Of a DNA stretch of 5,113 nt, positions 1 to 5,113 are shown one piece after another. Made by a program: the position numbers and the translations under genes. Origin of the DNA: an uncultured Bacteroidota bacterium (GTDB lineage: Bacteria > Bacteroidota > Bacteroidia > Flavobacteriales > Schleiferiaceae); assembly GCA_913056475.1 (NCBI GenBank), contig CAJXMS010000173.1:1-5113 (forward strand), given 5' to 3'. Within the stretch, counting starts at the first letter, position 1. Every line of letters begins with the position of its first letter. Under the pieces are notes generated by a model. The model worked only from the letters and a program-made list of their open reading frames with translations. It had not been told where the DNA came from and did no database searches.

Positions 1-2045
1 CTTACCGCTACCAGCCGTTCCGGGTACGGTGCTTCAAAATCGCGTTTTAGGGCGGCGGTATCGGTGGTAAGCACCAGATATTCTCCCGGGTACCAGAGGT
101 AACTTTCGGGGCGGGGCTGTACCAGGTCGGTGGGCATTCCTTTGGCCCCCCGGCCTATCCGGAGCTTGCTGAGGTCAAGTACGCCGGGTCCCGCGTGGTA
201 GAGTTCCAGGTAATCCACCCCACCCGGCGGGGGGTTAAAGAGCAGTTCATTGATGAACACCAGGCCGCTATCAGCCTGCCCGGGGCGCCCCACCAGGAGC
301 GTATCGGCCTGCAGCGGCAGGCCCCGGCAGTCGCGCAAGGGCTTCCGGGTATAGAGCTGGTACAGGCTGTCTTTTTTCAGGCCTTCGGCCAAATGTAAGA
401 GCGCTTCCCGGCGGCTTGGGTCCGTTTTTATTTGCCGGATGGGCAGCGAGGGGCGGAAGGCATAGGCGGCGGGATCGGTCAGCGACGGAGAGGGGATGGC
501 TTCCGAAAAGTGGATCAAAACGGCGGAATCCCGGGGGAGGCTGGCCCGTACTAAGCGCGGGGCTATCGTGTCAGGGCGGCTGCCGGCCACGCTATTGGGG
601 CGGCTGGGCGTACCCCCCAGGGGATCCTGGCAGGCGGTCCAGTTGGCATCTCCGCCGCAGGTATTGGCCGGGTCTATCATTTCCAGGCTCCAGCCCCCCT
701 CTTTTTTGTTGGGGTCATCGTACCAGTTTTCGGTGTAGAAAAGCGTGTGAATCACCTTTTTTTCGGGGGAAATGAGACTTACGCGGGCCCCTTCATTGAG
801 CAGCGCAAAGCGGGAGAGATCGGCCCAGAGGAGCTTTATGCCGGCGGGCCATTCATTTTGGCCGTCTTCGTCGCTTACGGTTACCAGGGAGTCGGGGCCC
901 AGGCGGTAAGCGGGAAGGGGGATGGTATCTTCTCGGATCACCAGCTGCCACCCGGCGAGCGGCAGGGGCACTTCGCTGGCATTGTAAAGTTCCAGGTATT
1001 CCCGCTCGGGGAGCGCATTGGGCGGTAGGCCTACTACCGGCGCGGGGTCGGGCATGAGCTCGTGTACCAGCAAATCGCCGGGTTGCGCCACCACCCGGCG
1101 GAGGGCAAGGGTATCGGCAAAGGCATTGCCGGCAGTATCCCTAAGATTTTGAAGGGTAAGGGTATAGCGCTGCTTATTGACCAGCGTATCCCCCCAGAGC
1201 AGCGCTACCTGACGGCCTTCCGGGCCCACCCCGGCCTGTACGGGCTGGCCTAAGTCCGGGCTAAGCCAGTAATGGCCGGTATCTTGCACGGAAGCGGGGG
1301 CCAGCGACTCATCGAAATAAAGCTCCAGGCGATTCACCCCTTTAAGGGCAAAGGAATCGAGCCGGGGCGGGAGGGAGTCCTGGTAAGCAAAGCCCTGGCT
1401 GTAGATGCTATCCAGGAACATCCTGTCGGACCGGGTTTTGGTGTACTGGCAGTACCAGCCCTGGTAAGCGCTGGCGCGGTGCCTCAGGTCTTGTACCGAG
1501 TCAATAAGCAGGAGGGTTTGCCGGCGGCCGGTGTCCAGGCGGAGCTGCCACCAACCCTGCCTGTTGCGCGTTACCCGGGCATAGACCTGCACCGGGTCGG
1601 TATCAGCCCAGTTGGCAGCGGTTTGGAGCAGGGCGGTGTGGCTATTGCCATCCTGGCGGTACAGGCTGATGCGGTCCTCGCTGGAGCCGCTTATTTGAAG
1701 ATAGTAGCCCCGGATATTTCCGCTGAGGCGGGCCTGGGAGCTCATCAGGTAGTAGCGGGAAAAATTGCTCCCCGAGGGGTTGAAATCCAGTTCCATAGTG
1801 AGCTGCCAGGAGGCCCGTTCTGCTATCCGGGATGCGGTGCTCAGATAGGCGGTCCCCGCCAGGCTATCCTGGAGCTGAAGCCGGTTGTTGGGCGTAACGG
1901 TGAAGCGGGCGGTGTCGCCTATCCAAAGGGGATTTTGGCGAATATTACCATCGGAAAAGTTATCGCCTACTTGTAATTGGCCCGGAAGTACAAGAGGCAG
2001 GAAGCTCAGCAAAAGCATCCACAGACGGTGCGCAGAGATAGGCAT
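1..2045 (-). CDS. Exported lamin-tail-domain (LTD) protein, 3' end beyond window
   Basis: The minus-strand frame stays open from ATG at 2045 to the window edge, giving 681 complete codons and no stop. An in-frame stop (TAA) lies 11 codons upstream, so the start is well bounded; a second ATG ten codons in is also possible. Residues 1-22 look like a signal peptide: an arginine, then a leucine-rich core ending LVLPGQ. Residues about 26-220 form an N-terminal beta-rich module (NFSDG, YLSTAS, GYYLQISG, ISLYRQDG) of the kind that opens many Bacteroidota LTD proteins. An Ig-like module follows (about 227-318; LELYFDESL), then a first lamin-tail domain (about 322-485; VHELMPDP, EYLELYN, GWSLEMIDP, GGTPSRPNSV) with Cys463 and Cys472. 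A second Ig-like module (about 492-585; IHFSEAI) precedes a second LTD starting near 594 (FINELLFNPPPGG, DYLELY). The role is unknown; export to the surface and a C-terminal type IX sorting domain are inferred only. It is divergent from asd. Confidence 0.85.
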   Translation of the reverse strand, partial: MPISAHRLWMLLLSFLPLVLPGQLQVGDNFSDGNIRQNPLWIGDTARFTVTPNNRLQLQDSLAGTAYLSTASRIAERASWQLTMELDFNPSGSNFSRYYLMSSQARLSGNIRGYYLQISGSSEDRISLYRQDGNSHTALLQTAANWADTDPVQVYARVTRNRQGWWQLRLDTGRRQTLLLIDSVQDLRHRASAYQGWYCQYTKTRSDRMFLDSIYSQGFAYQDSLPPRLDSFALKGVNRLELYFDESLAPASVQDTGHYWLSPDLGQPVQAGVGPEGRQVALLWGDTLVNKQRYTLTLQNLRDTAGNAFADTLALRRVVAQPGDLLVHELMPDPAPVVGLPPNALPEREYLELYNASEVPLPLAGWQLVIREDTIPLPAYRLGPDSLVTVSDEDGQNEWPAGIKLLWADLSRFALLNEGARVSLISPEKKVIHTLFYTENWYDDPNKKEGGWSLEMIDPANTCGGDANWTACQDPLGGTPSRPNSVAGSRPDTIAPRLVRASLPRDSAVLIHFSEAIPSPSLTDPAAYAFRPSLPIRQIKTDPSRREALLHLAEGLKKDSLYQLYTRKPLRDCRGLPLQADTLLVGRPGQADSGLVFINELLFNPPPGGVDYLELYHAGPGVLDLSKLRIGRGAKGMPTDLVQPRPESYLWYPGEYLVLTTDTAALKRDFEAPYPERLVAV

Positions 2046-2122
2046 AAGGCTTAGTTTTGCCACCGGAGGTTAAACCCGGCCCGGCATTAAGGTTAAAATC
2101 GGCAACAAGATACATTAAATCC
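2046..2122. promoter_or_regulatory. Divergent intergenic region between the LTD gene and asd
   Basis: These 77 bp must hold the promoters and 5' leaders of two genes that point away from each other, unless either promoter lies inside the opposite gene. On the plus strand TAGTTTTG at 2052-2059 matches the Bacteroidota -7 element TAnnTTTG exactly. It would give asd a leader of roughly 55-60 nt. No TTG-type -33 element sits at the expected distance upstream, where the sequence is already LTD coding DNA. On the minus strand I see only an imperfect candidate (TATCTTG, near 2106-2112). Neither ATG has a clear Shine-Dalgarno site; the asd start is preceded by an A/T-rich stretch, as is common in this phylum. 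Confidence 0.4.
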
Positions 2123-3112
2123 ATGAAAATAGCCATTGTAGGCGCCACCGGAATGGTGGGGCAGGTCATGCTCAAGCTGCTGGTAGAGCGCTCTTTTCCG
2201 CTCTCCGAGCTCCTTCCCGTAGCTTCGGCCCGCTCGGCCGGCAAGACCATTTCCTGGCAAGGCCGGGAATACCCCTTGCTTACCATAGAAGAAGCACTTC
2301 AAGCAAAACCGGACATGGCCCTTTTTTCGGCCGGAGGAAGCGTGTCCCGGGAATGGGCCCCTCTTTTTGCCCAGCAGGGCTGTACGGTCATCGATAATTC
2401 ATCGGCCTGGCGCATGGACCCTGAGGTGAAGCTGGTGGTGCCGGAAGTCAATGGCGATCTCCTGGATAAGGAGGATCGCCTGATCGCCAACCCCAATTGC
2501 AGTACCATTCAATTGATGATGGTACTGGCCCCACTCCAGCAGCGTTATGGTATCCGGCGCGTGGTGGTAAGTACCTACCAGAGCGTGACGGGCACTGGCC
2601 TGGCGGCGGTGCAGCAGCTGGAAAAGGAACGAGCCGGGAAGGAAGGTCCGCTGGCCTACCCGTATCCCATCGATCAAAACTGCCTGCCCCACTGCGATAC
2701 CTTTGCGGACAATGGCTACACCAGAGAAGAATTAAAGTTGGTCAATGAATCCCGTAAGATCCTCCAGCGGCCCCAGCTGGCCCTCACCGCCACGGCGGAA
2801 CGGGTTCCCGTGCGTGGCTGCCACAGCGAAAGCGTGAACCTCGAACTGGAGAAAGAATTCCACACCACCGACCTCCGTAAGCTCCTGGCCGATCAGGCCG
2901 GCTTACACCTCCAAGACAATCCGGATATGAACCAATATCCCATGCCGCGTTACGCCGAGGGGCGGGACGAGGTGTTTGTGGGCCGTATTCGCCGGGACCT
3001 AAGCCAGGTCAATAGCCTCAACCTCTGGATAGTGGCCGATAACCTACGGAAGGGGGCGGCCACCAATGCTTTACAAATAGCCGAGCGGCTTTATCAACTG
3101 CGCCGGGCGTAG
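2123..3112 (+). CDS. asd: Aspartate-semialdehyde dehydrogenase
   Basis: The 329-residue cytoplasmic enzyme reduces L-aspartyl-4-phosphate to L-aspartate-4-semialdehyde with NADPH, the branch point leading to lysine/diaminopimelate, threonine and methionine. The N-terminal Rossmann motif GATGMVG (residues 7-13) binds the cofactor. The catalytic cysteine is Cys126 in NPNCSTIQ. Arg227 and His234 in RVPVRGCHSESV fit the family's substrate-binding arginine and acid/base histidine, with the same seven-residue spacing as in the E. coli enzyme. DNSSAWR (91-97) and the C-terminal DNLRKGAATNALQIAE segment (306-321) are also typical. I chose ATG 2123 because the protein then opens directly with MKIAIVGATG. 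The frame extends upstream to a TTG at 2057, but those 22 residues have no family counterpart and overlap the promoter region. Length is normal and no key residue is missing. A terminator follows immediately, so it is probably transcribed alone. Confidence 0.96.
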   Translation: MKIAIVGATGMVGQVMLKLLVERSFPLSELLPVASARSAGKTISWQGREYPLLTIEEALQAKPDMALFSAGGSVSREWAPLFAQQGCTVIDNSSAWRMDPEVKLVVPEVNGDLLDKEDRLIANPNCSTIQLMMVLAPLQQRYGIRRVVVSTYQSVTGTGLAAVQQLEKERAGKEGPLAYPYPIDQNCLPHCDTFADNGYTREELKLVNESRKILQRPQLALTATAERVPVRGCHSESVNLELEKEFHTTDLRKLLADQAGLHLQDNPDMNQYPMPRYAEGRDEVFVGRIRRDLSQVNSLNLWIVADNLRKGAATNALQIAERLYQLRRA

Positions 3113-3115
3113 CGC

Positions 3116-3136
3116 AAGGCGTACCGCCGCCTTTTT
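3116..3136 (+). terminator. Rho-independent terminator after asd
   Basis: A 6-bp stem AAGGCG (3116-3121) pairs with CGCCTT (3128-3133) around a 6-nt loop and runs straight into a T tract (TTTTT, 3132-3136). It begins 4 nt after the asd stop codon. The stem is short but GC-rich at its loop end, and position and orientation suit an intrinsic terminator for asd, which would separate it from msrA. Confidence 0.65.
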
Positions 3137-3169
3137 CGCTTAAACCTAGCGGGGGCTCGTTGCGTTTCT

Positions 3170-3177
3170 TACATTTA
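3170..3177 (+). promoter_or_regulatory. Possible -7 element of the msrA promoter
   Basis: TACATTTA matches the Bacteroidota -7 consensus TAnnTTTG in all but the last base. It sits 9 nt before the msrA ATG at 3187, so transcription would begin within a few bases of the start codon and leave almost no leader. No -33 TTG is seen at the usual distance. It is a weak call, supported mainly by the terminator upstream, which implies that msrA needs its own promoter in this short gap. Confidence 0.25.
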
Positions 3178-3186
3178 AAACTTGCC

Positions 3187-3744
3187 ATGAGACGTCTCTA
3201 TTATTTCGCCCTAACTTTAATTATTCCTTTTATGACCCAAGCTCAGGACTCCTCCCGCTATGAACGCGCCTTATTTGCCTCCGGCTGTTATTGGGGCACC
3301 GAATATTACCTGCAGCAAGCCCAAGGCGTGATCGATACCCGCGTGGGCTATGCCGGCGGCCACGTCGAAAACCCCAGCTACCGGGAAGTGACCACCGGAC
3401 GAACCGGTCACGCTGAGACCGTTGAGGTGACTTACGATCCGGAAAAAACCGACTACGAAACTTTAACGCGCCTCTTTTTTAATACCCACGACCCTACCCA
3501 GGTAAACCGCCAGGGCCCCGATATAGGCAATCAATACCGCTCGGCTATCTTCTATCTCAATGAGAAACAAAAACAGATAGCGGAAAAGCTCATTAAGGAA
3601 TTGGAAGCCCGGGGGCTCAAAGTGGCTACGGAGCTTAGCGACAATGCCACCTTTTACGTAGAAGAAAAGGACTACCACCACGATTACTACCAAAAGACCG
3701 GTGGCACGCCCTACTGTCACGCTTTTGAGCAAAAATTTGAATAG
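3187..3744 (+). CDS. msrA: Peptide-methionine (S)-S-oxide reductase MsrA, probably exported
   Basis: The enzyme reduces the S-epimer of methionine sulfoxide in oxidised proteins back to methionine. From ATG 3187 it has 185 residues. Residues 1-19 resemble a Sec signal peptide: MRR, a hydrophobic core (LYYFALTLIIPFM), then a likely cleavage site TQA/QD. The MsrA domain fills the rest: active-site ASGCYWGTE with nucleophile Cys34, GYAGGH (54-59), GHAETVEV (74-81), HDPTQVNRQGPDIGNQYRSA (101-120), YHHDYY (163-168) and C-terminal TPYCHAF (174-180). Cys177 is the only other cysteine and the likely resolving residue. The motif has Tyr where most MsrAs have Phe (GCFWG). The start is a judgement: the in-frame ATG at 3232 would give a 170-residue cytoplasmic form, and the TTG at 3160 only adds residues before the signal-like segment. 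No MsrB domain is fused or adjacent. It lies between the asd terminator and a structured gap, so it is probably monocistronic. Confidence 0.95.
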   Translation: MRRLYYFALTLIIPFMTQAQDSSRYERALFASGCYWGTEYYLQQAQGVIDTRVGYAGGHVENPSYREVTTGRTGHAETVEVTYDPEKTDYETLTRLFFNTHDPTQVNRQGPDIGNQYRSAIFYLNEKQKQIAEKLIKELEARGLKVATELSDNATFYVEEKDYHHDYYQKTGGTPYCHAFEQKFE

Positions 3745-3832
3745 CCGGCCCAACCGGGTTCTCGGCGCCTTCTCTCCGCTGGGACTTTTTTTTCCGCCCT
3801 GCGGGCAAAAGTGACTCGTCCCGGCCGGTTGG
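3745..3832. other. Structured AT/GC-block intergenic element downstream of msrA
   Basis: The first half of the msrA-trhO gap contains nested inverted repeats. CCAACCGG (about 3750-3757) is the reverse complement of CCGGTTGG (about 3825-3832). Inside that pair, GGGAC (3781-3785) pairs with GTCCC (3818-3822), and a run of T (3786-3793) can pair with AAAA (3807-3810) next to a tight hairpin GCCC-TGC-GGGC (3796-3806). The T8 tract may help end msrA transcription, but the hairpin directly before it is weak, so I do not call a terminator. It could equally be a copy of a dispersed repeat or a transcribed structured element. The minus-strand open frame across it looks like a shadow. Confidence 0.35.
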
Positions 3833-3865
3833 TTCTTTGCCTCTATTTTACGGTTAGGCACGGGT

Positions 3866-3917
3866 TACATTTGGCCGCCAGGCCCCAAAAGCAAGTAGCC
3901 CGGGGTTTGTATTTTTG
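3866..3917 (+). promoter_or_regulatory. Candidate trhO promoter region with two -7 boxes
   Basis: Two exact matches to the Bacteroidota -7 element TAnnTTTG lie upstream of trhO: TACATTTG at 3866-3873 and TATTTTTG at 3910-3917. The downstream one would leave a leader of only about 10-15 nt before ATG 3936; the upstream one, about 55. A TTTG occurs at 3836-3839, but its 26-nt spacing to the first box is longer than usual, and no -33 element is evident for the second. GGAAAAG at 3924-3930, 5 nt before the ATG, is a purine-rich stretch that could act as a weak ribosome-binding site. Confidence 0.4.
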
Positions 3918-3935
3918 TAGGCTGGAAAAGAGCCT

Positions 3936-4970
3936 ATGACCATGGACCCCAATGCTTACAAGCATCATTTGGTAAATAAGTACAGTCGGGAAGAACTCCA
4001 ACGGCAGCTGGACGCGGAAGATTTTCAGCGGATTACCGTTTCCTTTTATCGATACGTGCGAATTGCTGAACCACAGGCTTTTCGAGATGCCCTCTATGCC
4101 TGCTGGGACCACTGGCGCTGCCTGGGGCGGGTATACGTAGCCGCGGAAGGTATTAATGCTCAGATGAGTGTGCCGCAGCCGCACTGGGAAGCCTTCCAGG
4201 CCGATCTTCAGCAGCGGCCCGAGCTTAAAGATATTCCCCTTAAAGTAGCCGTGGAAGACGACGGGAAGTCTTTCCTCAAACTGATGGTGAAGGTGCGGCC
4301 CAAAATTATTGCGGATGGGCTGGATGATGGCAGCTACGATGTAACCAATGTGGGGCGGCACCTTGACGCTGAAGCGTGGAACCAGGCCCTGGAAGCGGGG
4401 GCTACGGTGGTGGACATTCGCAATCATTATGAGAGTGAGATAGGCCACTTTGAGGGCGCGCTGACACCGGAAGCGGAAACCTTTCGGGAGGAACTGCCTG
4501 AGGTGCTCGAATTGCTCAAGGGCAAGGAAGAGGAAAAAGTTTTGCTATACTGTACGGGCGGCATCCGCTGCGAAAAAACCTCGGCCTATCTGAAGCACCA
4601 TGGTTTTAAAGATGTCAACCAGCTGCACGGGGGCATTATAGACTACGCCCGGCAAATCAAAACACGGGCCCTGCCGAACCACTTCAAAGGCAAAAACTTC
4701 GTTTTTGACGAGCGCCTGGGCGAACGTGTGGGCGAGGAGGTAATCAGTCATTGCCACCAGTGTGGGGCCCCATGCGATACACACGTGAACTGTGCCAATA
4801 AGGAGTGTAACCTGCTCTTCCTGCAGTGTCCGGCTTGTGCTGAGCGATACGAAGGGTGCTGCTCTGGGGAATGCCAGTCGGTTATCCAGCTCAGTCCGGA
4901 AGAACAGGCAGAACGCCGCAAAGGAAAGCAACCCAAAAGACGTTTTACTAGCCACCGCAAGGTAGGGTAA
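3936..4970 (+). CDS. trhO: tRNA uridine(34) hydroxylase TrhO (rhodanese-like, UPF0176/YceA)
   Basis: TrhO carries out oxygen-dependent hydroxylation of wobble uridine 34 in a subset of tRNAs to 5-hydroxyuridine, the first step to cmo5U/mo5U-type modifications. The 344-residue protein matches the usual length (about 350 in E. coli). The N-terminal domain (about 30-125) has ITVSFYRYVRIAEPQAFRDA and GRVYVAAEGINAQ, closely similar to E. coli TrhO. A rhodanese domain (about 150-245) contains VVDIRNHYESEIGHFEGA and the active-site loop CTGGIRCEK, with Cys206 as the presumed catalytic residue and Cys212 nearby. The C-terminal part (273-313) holds ten cysteines in metal-site-like spacing (CHQCG, CNLLFLQCPAC, CCSGEC), followed by a basic tail. 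ATG 3936 and ATG 3942 are two codons apart and cannot be separated by sequence; I use the first. No modification partner lies next to it here. Confidence 0.95.
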   Translation: MTMDPNAYKHHLVNKYSREELQRQLDAEDFQRITVSFYRYVRIAEPQAFRDALYACWDHWRCLGRVYVAAEGINAQMSVPQPHWEAFQADLQQRPELKDIPLKVAVEDDGKSFLKLMVKVRPKIIADGLDDGSYDVTNVGRHLDAEAWNQALEAGATVVDIRNHYESEIGHFEGALTPEAETFREELPEVLELLKGKEEEKVLLYCTGGIRCEKTSAYLKHHGFKDVNQLHGGIIDYARQIKTRALPNHFKGKNFVFDERLGERVGEEVISHCHQCGAPCDTHVNCANKECNLLFLQCPACAERYEGCCSGECQSVIQLSPEEQAERRKGKQPKRRFTSHRKVG

Positions 4971-4976
4971 GGCCCT

Positions 4977-4999
4977 GCGCCTTAAGTGTACTGAGGCGC
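4977..4999 (+). terminator. Stem-loop after trhO, possible terminator without T tract
   Basis: GCGCCT (4977-4982) pairs with AGGCGC (4994-4999), and the pairing may continue inward through AGT/ACT. It begins 7 nt after the trhO stop codon, where a terminator is expected. No run of T follows (AAGACC), so it is not a canonical intrinsic terminator. It may end transcription with Rho, stabilise the 3' end, or be the first part of the hairpin cluster that continues to 5068. Confidence 0.3.
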
Positions 5000-5004
5000 A
5001 AGAC

Positions 5005-5068
5005 CTCAGCTCTGCAAGGGCTTGAGCCTAATGATGGGGATTACCTCCGCTATCGCTCCGGTGATCCC
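5005..5068. repeat. Two further stem-loops, possible palindromic intergenic repeat
   Basis: The first hairpin spans 5005-5026: CTCAGCTCT pairs with AGGGC-T-TGAG around a GCA loop, with one bulged T and one G-U pair. The second spans 5037-5068: GGGATTACC (5037-5045) pairs with GGTGATCCC (5060-5068), nine pairs including one G-U, around a 14-nt loop. Together with the stem at 4977-4999 they form three successive hairpins in 92 bases. The compact palindromes outside genes resemble REP-like elements, but only one copy of each is visible here, so repetition is unproven. The rest, to 5113, is GC-rich and carries no gene I can support. Confidence 0.3.
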
Positions 5069-5113
5069 TGGATAGGGGAGACGGCATCCTCGCCCCCACC
5101 CGTTCCGCCGTCC

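Noticed and set aside
195..2073. Several plus-strand open frames, the longest 234 residues at 1272-1976
   Set aside because: They are antisense to a continuous 681-codon minus-strand frame with a recognisable domain order. Their low-complexity Pro/Gly/Ala composition is what GC-rich antisense DNA yields.
2057..2122. N-terminal extension of Asd from a TTG at 2057
   Set aside because: The extra 22 residues precede the conserved Rossmann start MKIAIVGATG, have no family counterpart and overlap the likely promoter.
2815..2829. Cysteine beside the catalytic histidine of Asd (GCHSESV) as an oddity
   Set aside because: E. coli Asd also has Cys directly before its catalytic His, so this is within normal family variation.
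3463..3861. Minus-strand open frame of 132 residues opposite the end of msrA and the gap
   Set aside because: Most of it lies opposite conserved MsrA coding sequence, and its translation shows no family motif.
3843..4448. Minus-strand open frame of 201 residues opposite trhO
   Set aside because: It is a shadow of trhO, whose identity is secure from its rhodanese and N-terminal motifs.
2123..4970. asd-msrA-trhO as one operon
   Set aside because: A terminator follows asd, the gaps are 74 and 191 bp, promoter-like boxes precede each gene, and the functions are unrelated.
5006..5113. Minus-strand frame open from the right edge to a TGA at 5006-5008, possibly the end of a gene entering from the right
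   Set aside because: Its 35 codons run through the two palindromes and show no recognisable domain. An open frame of this length is expected by chance in GC-rich DNA; sequence to the right would settle it.

Overview
This window comes from a GC-rich member of the Bacteroidota. Three things point there. The leftward gene encodes an exported modular protein with lamin-tail and Ig-like domains, a type common in that phylum. The intergenic gaps contain exact matches to the Bacteroidota -7 promoter element TAnnTTTG. The genes lack convincing Shine-Dalgarno sites. I cannot name a genus from sequence alone.

Layout. From the left edge to 2045, on the minus strand, lies one long open reading frame, which I translated by hand. 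It is the first 681 codons of a large exported lamin-tail-domain protein whose C-terminus is outside the window. The long plus-strand open frames over this stretch are antisense shadows. A 77-bp divergent gap (2046-2122) separates it from a plus-strand series: asd (aspartate-semialdehyde dehydrogenase, 2123-3112), an intrinsic terminator (3116-3136), msrA (peptide methionine sulfoxide reductase with an apparent signal peptide, 3187-3744), a 191-bp structured gap, and trhO (tRNA U34 hydroxylase of the rhodanese / UPF0176 family, 3936-4970). The last 143 bases hold no supported gene but contain three consecutive stem-loops.

How the genes relate. asd ends in a terminator, and each of the three plus-strand genes has its own upstream gap, so they look like separate transcription units rather than an operon. 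Their jobs are a branch point of amino-acid and peptidoglycan-precursor synthesis, repair of oxidised protein, and tRNA wobble-base modification. No shared pathway is evident.

I see no CRISPR array, transposase, phage gene, toxin-antitoxin pair or rRNA/tRNA gene, and no convincing undescribed system. The items most worth a second look are the structured intergenic elements at 3745-3832 and 4977-5068, which could be dispersed repeats, the modular exported protein, and the choice of start codon that decides whether MsrA is exported.
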